From assembly GCA_016926495.1 (NCBI GenBank), contig JAFGOL010000042.1:1-11319 (forward strand): 11,319 nucleotides of DNA. Reading direction: 5' to 3'. The position numbers and the translations under genes were made by a program. The notes beneath the pieces were generated by a model that worked only from the letters and a program-made list of their open reading frames with translations, searched no databases and was not told the DNA's origin. Source of the stretch: Oligoflexia bacterium. Lineage in GTDB: Bacteria > Bdellovibrionota > JAFGOL01. Positions 6,762 to 11,319 of the stretch are shown one piece after another. Within the stretch, counting starts at the first letter, position 1, and the number at the start of each line of letters is the position of its first letter.

Positions 6762-6794
6762 AAAAGCACGGTAATATAAAATTACCGTGCTTTT
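6762..6794. terminator. Bidirectional intrinsic terminator
   Basis: Perfect 14-base arms (6762-6775 and 6781-6794) enclose a five-base loop. On the minus strand the stem is followed by six T residues (6765-6760), ending the transporter-protein operon about 25 bases after its last stop codon. On the plus strand the stem closes with four T residues, serving the NifU-like gene. The minus-strand direction looks stronger. Confidence 0.9.
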
Positions 6795-6818
6795 GGGTAA
6801 AGAGATTCCGGTTTTGCT

Positions 6819-7850
6819 TTAATAATTTGCGATAAAAGTCTGGGCTTCGTCAATTTGTGCCTGTGTGTAGTAACCCTGGGTTACGCCATAAGTCCATACG
6901 TCTTCAACCGCGTCTACAAAGTCCGCTCTTGCTGAAGCAGTAGGTGTAACAACCGTGAGTTCAGAAGCCAGGGTCGCGAAATAAGAGGTCTCGGACGCCA
7001 GCCATATCTGGTCGCTGTATGCCATTGCATCTTCTGCCGCCTCGTCAAAGATTTCCTTTAAGTCATCAGGCAGATCGTTATACCACGCAAGATTTACCAC
7101 GAACGGATCAGGATGAAGTTCCCAGTTAACTACTGAAAGATGGTCCTGGACTTCATAGAATTTCATGTCAACTATATTTGAAAAAGGATTTTCCTGTCCG
7201 TCAACGGTCCCGTTTTGTAAAGCCACGTAGGTATCAGCATAGGCAACTTCCGTTGGATCGGCTCCCAATGCTTCAAATGTCTGTGTTGTAATCTCCAGGC
7301 TCGGCGTTCTCATTTTTAGGCCTGACAAATCAGCAACATTCCTGATGCCGTTTGGAGCATTGGCCGCGCTTGTTGTAATGTTCCTGAAACCGCCGGCAAC
7401 TCCAGTGGCTGGTATGTGCAGCCCGTTGGCCTCGGCGCTTGCGTTAATTGCCTTTCCAAAGTCACTCCTCATAAGGGCAGTTGCCTGGGTAGTGTTTTCA
7501 AAAAAGAACGGAAGGGTATACAGTAACAACTGGTTGCTGATGGTTGAAAAATTGCCACCCCTGTATCCCTGCAAGTCTGTCCCTGCTATTACCATGTCAA
7601 GTGTCTCTGATTCCGTCCCCATGACTCCGGCAGTGTAAAGCTCAACAGTGATCCTGCCCTCGCTTCGTTCCTCAAGTATTGTTTTAAAATAAGCCATGGA
7701 CTGGCTTCTCGGGTGTGAATCGGATTGTGAGTTGGCATACTTAAAGGTGTAATTGCCGCCTCCGCACGCCAGAAGTAAAAAACTGAAACTTGACACAAAA
7801 CACATGCTGAGAACACTGGTGAATGCTGTAAATCTGCGTTTTTTCATCAT
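6819..7850 (-). CDS. TRAP transporter solute-binding lipoprotein, DctP family
   Basis: A 343-residue periplasmic binding protein of the TRAP (tripartite ATP-independent periplasmic) class, which captures organic acids or related solutes for a sodium-driven permease. The N-terminus has a basic start, a hydrophobic core and a lipobox LLAC with C29 as lipidated residue, so it is membrane-tethered; many DctP proteins are instead soluble. Family blocks follow: GGFRNITTSAANAP (153-166), DLSGLKMRTPS (174-184) with R181 at the position that usually binds the ligand carboxylate, ALGADPTEVAYADTYVALQNGTVDGQENPFSNI (194-226), and KFYEVQDHLSV. The ribosome site AAAGGGGGA precedes the ATG by a few bases; the next codon is also ATG. 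It is the last gene of the operon. No DctQ or DctM permease lies in the window, so the partner is elsewhere or absent. The ligand cannot be told from sequence. Confidence 0.93.
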   Translation of the reverse strand: MMKKRRFTAFTSVLSMCFVSSFSFLLLACGGGNYTFKYANSQSDSHPRSQSMAYFKTILEERSEGRITVELYTAGVMGTESETLDMVIAGTDLQGYRGGNFSTISNQLLLYTLPFFFENTTQATALMRSDFGKAINASAEANGLHIPATGVAGGFRNITTSAANAPNGIRNVADLSGLKMRTPSLEITTQTFEALGADPTEVAYADTYVALQNGTVDGQENPFSNIVDMKFYEVQDHLSVVNWELHPDPFVVNLAWYNDLPDDLKEIFDEAAEDAMAYSDQIWLASETSYFATLASELTVVTPTASARADFVDAVEDVWTYGVTQGYYTQAQIDEAQTFIANY

Positions 7851-7877
7851 ACTTTTCCCCCTTTATTTTTTTATAGA

Positions 7878-9155
7878 TTAATAACAGGATCCTTCGCTGT
7901 CATAAACAAAGTGACCATTATTAATTTTCCAGAAACTAACGCCGTTGTAATCAACACCGATACCGTTATCAGCGTTAACATCAAGATCGCCTGTAACGCC
8001 TCTATATGTAATGTCAGTCCCTGCCCTGACGGCCTGCAGGGCTTCGCCTATTTCATTCCATGAAAATTCCTGGCCGCCGGAATTCGCGATATTCTCCAGT
8101 TCCGCCGCAATCTGTGTCACAGTCGGAAACGTTGCCAATCCCTGCCCGGCTGCCTCAATAGCTAAAGTAACAAGCGCCAGCGCATCGTAGTAATATCCCG
8201 CGGACACAAAAGGAGTTTCTGACCAGTTAATGTAAAATTCGTTGCTGAAAAGATTAAAACTACTTGAAATGCCAAACGGAGGCCCGATTACTATTGAATC
8301 CTCAAGCAGCCATGAAGGAATATTATCTAAAAAGAACTGCTGGTTTAAAGTCGGCGAAAAATACCATTTCTGATCAGTGTCAGTCGCCAGTACTGACCAC
8401 GCATTAACAACATTCATACCGGACCTGGGTTCCGCCGCCAGAACAATAGCGTCAGGATCAAGTGCCTGTACCTGCGTGGCCCAGGTATTCAGGGTGTCGC
8501 TTGTTTCTATTTCGATCCTTTCAAAATCCACCTGGTCCTGCGCGGGCAGCGTCGCGTTTATAGTAGTTAATGAGTTTTCAACTCCAACCGCGAAATTTTC
8601 CTCAAACAACTCGTCCGTGTGTAATATTACGATTTTTTTATAGCCGTCATTGATGATCTTTCTGGCCATGGAGCAGGTCAGGATATCTGTACCCGGTCCG
8701 AGTAAATAGAGACGCGGCCTGCTTACAAGCGAGATCGGAGGAAGCAGTGTTCCCGCGATCACGTAAAGAATATCTCTGGAAGTCAAATATGACGCGATAC
8801 GTCTTGCTATGTCAGCGTTGTCCGGCCCGAGAATAACTTTAACGTCGTTATTCAGCAAATCCTCTACATGATTAACCGAATCCACCATGTTGGAACTGGT
8901 ATCTTTTTCGGTAAGGCTGATGTTTTTACCTAAACAGCCTCCCGCGTTGTTTACCTGGTCAACCACCATAAGCATGGCTTTTTCATAATTAAAGCCTGTG
9001 CTGGATTCACCCGTAAACCCCAAGACTACGCCTATTTTGGTCGTGTCTTCTTCATCGTCGCCGAAACATCCCGCATTGACTGTGGCCAGGCCAAGTAATA
9101 AGGAAAAACAGATCCACCTGTTTCTTTTCGATTTATTCATAATAAATTTAAACAT
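7878..9155 (-). CDS. ABC-type (LivJ/type 1) solute-binding lipoprotein
   Basis: A 425-residue binding protein of the type 1 periplasmic fold used by branched-chain amino acid, amide and urea ABC transporters. A basic start and hydrophobic stretch lead to a lipobox NAGC with C30 as the lipid anchor, then an acidic linker (FGDDEED). The fold begins TKIGVVLGFTGES (39-51), with YEKAMLMVVDQVNNAGGCLGKNISL (57-81), VKVILGPDNADIARRIASYL (105-124) and DPDAIVLAAEPRSG in the second half; AGYYYDALALVTLAIEAAG is the typical late helix. C74, C161 and C424 could allow a disulfide. AAGGGG (9170-9165) lies nine bases before the ATG and supports this start over the ATG five codons later. It sits 20 bases after the receptor gene and 27 before the DctP gene. 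No LivF/G/H/M subunits are present. A sensory role without transport is possible. The ligand is unknown. Confidence 0.92.
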   Translation of the reverse strand: MFKFIMNKSKRNRWICFSLLLGLATVNAGCFGDDEEDTTKIGVVLGFTGESSTGFNYEKAMLMVVDQVNNAGGCLGKNISLTEKDTSSNMVDSVNHVEDLLNNDVKVILGPDNADIARRIASYLTSRDILYVIAGTLLPPISLVSRPRLYLLGPGTDILTCSMARKIINDGYKKIVILHTDELFEENFAVGVENSLTTINATLPAQDQVDFERIEIETSDTLNTWATQVQALDPDAIVLAAEPRSGMNVVNAWSVLATDTDQKWYFSPTLNQQFFLDNIPSWLLEDSIVIGPPFGISSSFNLFSNEFYINWSETPFVSAGYYYDALALVTLAIEAAGQGLATFPTVTQIAAELENIANSGGQEFSWNEIGEALQAVRAGTDITYRGVTGDLDVNADNGIGVDYNGVSFWKINNGHFVYDSEGSCY

Positions 9156-9175
9156 ATTTTATTACCCCTTTTGAT

Positions 9176-11319
9176 TTACCAGATTTCCTGTTTCCATTGT
9201 ACAAGCACCGTAAGAGGGGCCAGCGGATAATCTACTCCTCCAAAACCCGGATCAGGCGTACTGCTGTTAAGCAGGTTTCTTACGGTCAGGCCAAAAACCG
9301 ATTCTCTGTTCGCGAAAAGTTTTACTCCAACGGTTGTAATATTCATATCAAGCATTAAATATGAACCCAGTTCGTACAGGTCCGAATTTTCTATCGAGTT
9401 AATGGCGCTTGACCATCTTGAGCTTACAAACATTGTGCTAAGGCTCGCGTTTAACGGGAGTTTGGGTATATTGCCCGAGGCTCCCGCGCGAATTATATAC
9501 GAAGGATAGATCAGGTTTTTAGATCCGGTCAGTTCACTGTAATACCCCCTGCTCCCGCTGTCGCGTACCGCGTATTGATATTCAAACCCAAGGGTCCCCT
9601 TCAGCCATTTATGGTACCAGGCGGTTATCTCGGTTTCCCATGACAGGCTTTTTACCTCCGCCACGTTGATCGCGATACGGTTAACGCCCTGCTGGGCGAA
9701 TTCCGCCTTGTCCTTGAGTATGCTGAAAGCCAGGTTTGTTGAAATCAGGCTGTTGCTTAATTTATAAGTCGTTAAACCCTCTATTGTATGAATGTACTGC
9801 GGTTTAAGGTCCGGGTTTCCTATAACGTCGCCCACGCGGAAGGGTACCGCGTACAGCAAATACGGCGACGGCGCTTTAAATGCATTGCCGTACAATAATT
9901 TTAAGGATAATTTTTCGGTGGGAGAGGAAACAATTGCCGCCCTGCCGCTCACCTGCTCACCGTATATGTTATTGCTGTCCAGGCGTATACCGCCGATTAA
10001 GCTCAGGGAGTTTTCTATTGCCGTCCAGATTGTCTGAAAGAAAGCCGAACCGTTGCAGAAATCCTTGGTCCCCTGGCGTGTTGTGGCGTCCTCAAGAACA
10101 GTTCCAGCCGCTGCGTTGGTAAGATCGTATTTTAGGATACGAAGGTCAGAAATCAGGTTTTCCTTATCATATAAAAATCCCGTGCCTAAAATGAGGGAAA
10201 GGGATTTAGTTACGTCCCACTTGCTCTCCAGTAATAGTTTTCCTCCCTGGTACCCGAAGTCCCTGTCCACGTAATAGAGATCACTGCCCACTTCTATTTT
10301 GTCTTTGTGCGTGGGCCCTCCTTTGAAATAACCTCCGTTAAAGGTAAGGTCCAGGCTGTCGGTAAGTTTGGAGTAAACGCGTAACGCCGCCTCTGTCTGG
10401 TATAAGGATATGAGCGGTTGTTCGGGGTTTTCCTGGGTACCTACACCGACCAGGCCCAATGACCACGGACTGAACTTGGCGTCCCTGTCTATGGTGGACA
10501 GACGACCCGTAAAAGTATAGCTTGTATCAGGGCTGTAATGATACGTAAATTTGGCAAAACCGACTTTTGAATCCTGCGTGACACTGGTATTTTCGTTGTC
10601 CAACGCGTTGTTGGTTGACAATGTGTCGTACACCGGGCAGGTATCCGGTAGCTTCAGTCCGGAACGATCGTCGCTGGTTATTTGCATGGCTACCAGTCCG
10701 TCAACCGGGCCTTTCGCAAAACCCACCGAAACATCCGGGTTATAGCCGAGCTTTCCAAACGAAGTCAGACTGCCCCCGGCCCAGATATTTGCGCCGTTAA
10801 CGTCTTTTCCGTTTTTGGTGATTACATTGACAACACCCATAAACGCGTCTTCTCCGTACAGGGCAGAAACCGGTCCCCTGATGATTTCAATTCGTTCAAT
10901 GGTTGACATCGGAATGAATTCAGGTCCGAGCCAGTGTCCCGCGGTACTCCTGAAAGACGTTTCGTTGCCGTCGATCAATACCTTAATAGTACTGCTTTCT
11001 CCGAAAAGTCCTCCCGCTGAGCCGCGCACGCCGGCGTTGGGAAGTATATGATCGTCAACCACGTAAAAACCCAGGGTATGTTTTAATACATCTGCCAGCG
11101 AGGTATAGCCCCATACGTGTATATCATCTTTTGTTACAACGGAGATGGAAGCAGGCACTTCTTCGAGTTTTCTCTCGCTCTTTGTCGCGGTTACAACTTT
11201 CATGTTAAGTAGTTCGTCCAATGACAGCGAGTATAACTCGGTAACATCTATACCGCCTGATTCGGCATGGCCTTCTTCGTAGCATAAAAAAAGGCTACAA
11301 ACACCGAATAGTATATAGA
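9176..11319 (-). CDS. TonB-dependent outer-membrane receptor (5' end outside window)
   Basis: About 713 residues are visible; the frame stays open to the window's right edge with no Met start, so the first codons are missing. The codon at 11221 is TTG within a conserved segment (SLSLDELLNMKVVTATKSE), so a start there is unlikely. Upstream lies a hydrophobic signal-peptide core (YILFGVCSLFLC) and a plausible cleavage after GHA (about 11270). The plug domain covers roughly the next 130 residues: VPASISVVTKDDI, ADVLKHTLGFYV, IKVLIDGNE, STIERIEIIRGPVSALYGEDAFMGVVNVITK. The rest is the beta-barrel with repeated amphipathic strands, NPDLKPQYIHTIEG, and the closing VRNLLNSSTPDPGFGGVDYPLAPLTVLVQWKQEIW ending in an aromatic residue. 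Such receptors take up siderophores, cobalamin, haem, metals or sugars using TonB energy. The operon pairing with two binding lipoproteins suggests import of a small organic molecule, but the substrate cannot be named. Confidence 0.95.
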   Translation of the reverse strand, partial: YILFGVCSLFLCYEEGHAESGGIDVTELYSLSLDELLNMKVVTATKSERKLEEVPASISVVTKDDIHVWGYTSLADVLKHTLGFYVVDDHILPNAGVRGSAGGLFGESSTIKVLIDGNETSFRSTAGHWLGPEFIPMSTIERIEIIRGPVSALYGEDAFMGVVNVITKNGKDVNGANIWAGGSLTSFGKLGYNPDVSVGFAKGPVDGLVAMQITSDDRSGLKLPDTCPVYDTLSTNNALDNENTSVTQDSKVGFAKFTYHYSPDTSYTFTGRLSTIDRDAKFSPWSLGLVGVGTQENPEQPLISLYQTEAALRVYSKLTDSLDLTFNGGYFKGGPTHKDKIEVGSDLYYVDRDFGYQGGKLLLESKWDVTKSLSLILGTGFLYDKENLISDLRILKYDLTNAAAGTVLEDATTRQGTKDFCNGSAFFQTIWTAIENSLSLIGGIRLDSNNIYGEQVSGRAAIVSSPTEKLSLKLLYGNAFKAPSPYLLYAVPFRVGDVIGNPDLKPQYIHTIEGLTTYKLSNSLISTNLAFSILKDKAEFAQQGVNRIAINVAEVKSLSWETEITAWYHKWLKGTLGFEYQYAVRDSGSRGYYSELTGSKNLIYPSYIIRAGASGNIPKLPLNASLSTMFVSSRWSSAINSIENSDLYELGSYLMLDMNITTVGVKLFANRESVFGLTVRNLLNSSTPDPGFGGVDYPLAPLTVLVQWKQEIW

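Noticed and set aside
6819..9155. A complete TRAP or ABC transporter
   Set aside because: Only the two binding proteins are present; no membrane or ATPase subunit gene is found on either strand in the window.
11219..11221. TTG as the start codon of the TonB-dependent receptor
   Set aside because: The frame continues upstream through a conserved pre-plug segment and a signal-peptide core to the window edge, so the true start is outside.

Overview
The window comes from a Gram-negative (diderm) bacterium. A TonB-dependent outer-membrane receptor, two lipobox-bearing solute-binding proteins and diguanylate-cyclase signalling all point that way. Base composition looks mid-range by eye and was not computed. 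Most genes are on the minus strand with short gaps. I cannot assign a phylum from sequence alone. No tRNA, rRNA or CRISPR array is visible, and no gene-free stretch exceeds about 150 bases.

Left part (1-1113): a short Y1 (HUH) transposase-like gene on the minus strand lies divergent from ssb on the plus strand. A sigma-70-like promoter sits in front of ssb.

Centre (1110-6375, minus strand): a tightly packed run, read right to left, of rpmE (ribosomal protein L31), prfA (release factor 1), prmC (release factor methyltransferase), a Pro/Glu-rich coiled-coil protein of unknown function, a diguanylate cyclase with a degenerate receiver domain, and a membrane protein joining a GspG-pseudopilin-like extracytoplasmic region to a cytoplasmic GAF domain. 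The last two genes overlap by ATGA, and prfA and prmC overlap by one base. The GAF gene and ssb are convergent and share a CTAG that serves both stop codons. The central cluster therefore joins translation termination functions to what looks like a sensory c-di-GMP module.

A compact divergent regulatory region (6376-6526) separates rpmE from a 74-residue NifU-like iron-sulfur protein on the plus strand. A strong bidirectional terminator (6762-6794) lies between that gene and the next operon.

Right part (6819-11319, minus strand): a TonB-dependent receptor (5' end beyond the window edge), an ABC-type branched-chain-amino-acid-like binding lipoprotein and a TRAP-type DctP binding lipoprotein form one apparent operon ending at that terminator. 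No permease or ATPase subunit is present in the window, so the three binding components look like a capture set whose inner-membrane partners are elsewhere.

The two observations most worth following up are the GspG-like/TM/GAF fusion beside a diguanylate cyclase, and the receptor plus two-class binding-protein operon without permeases.
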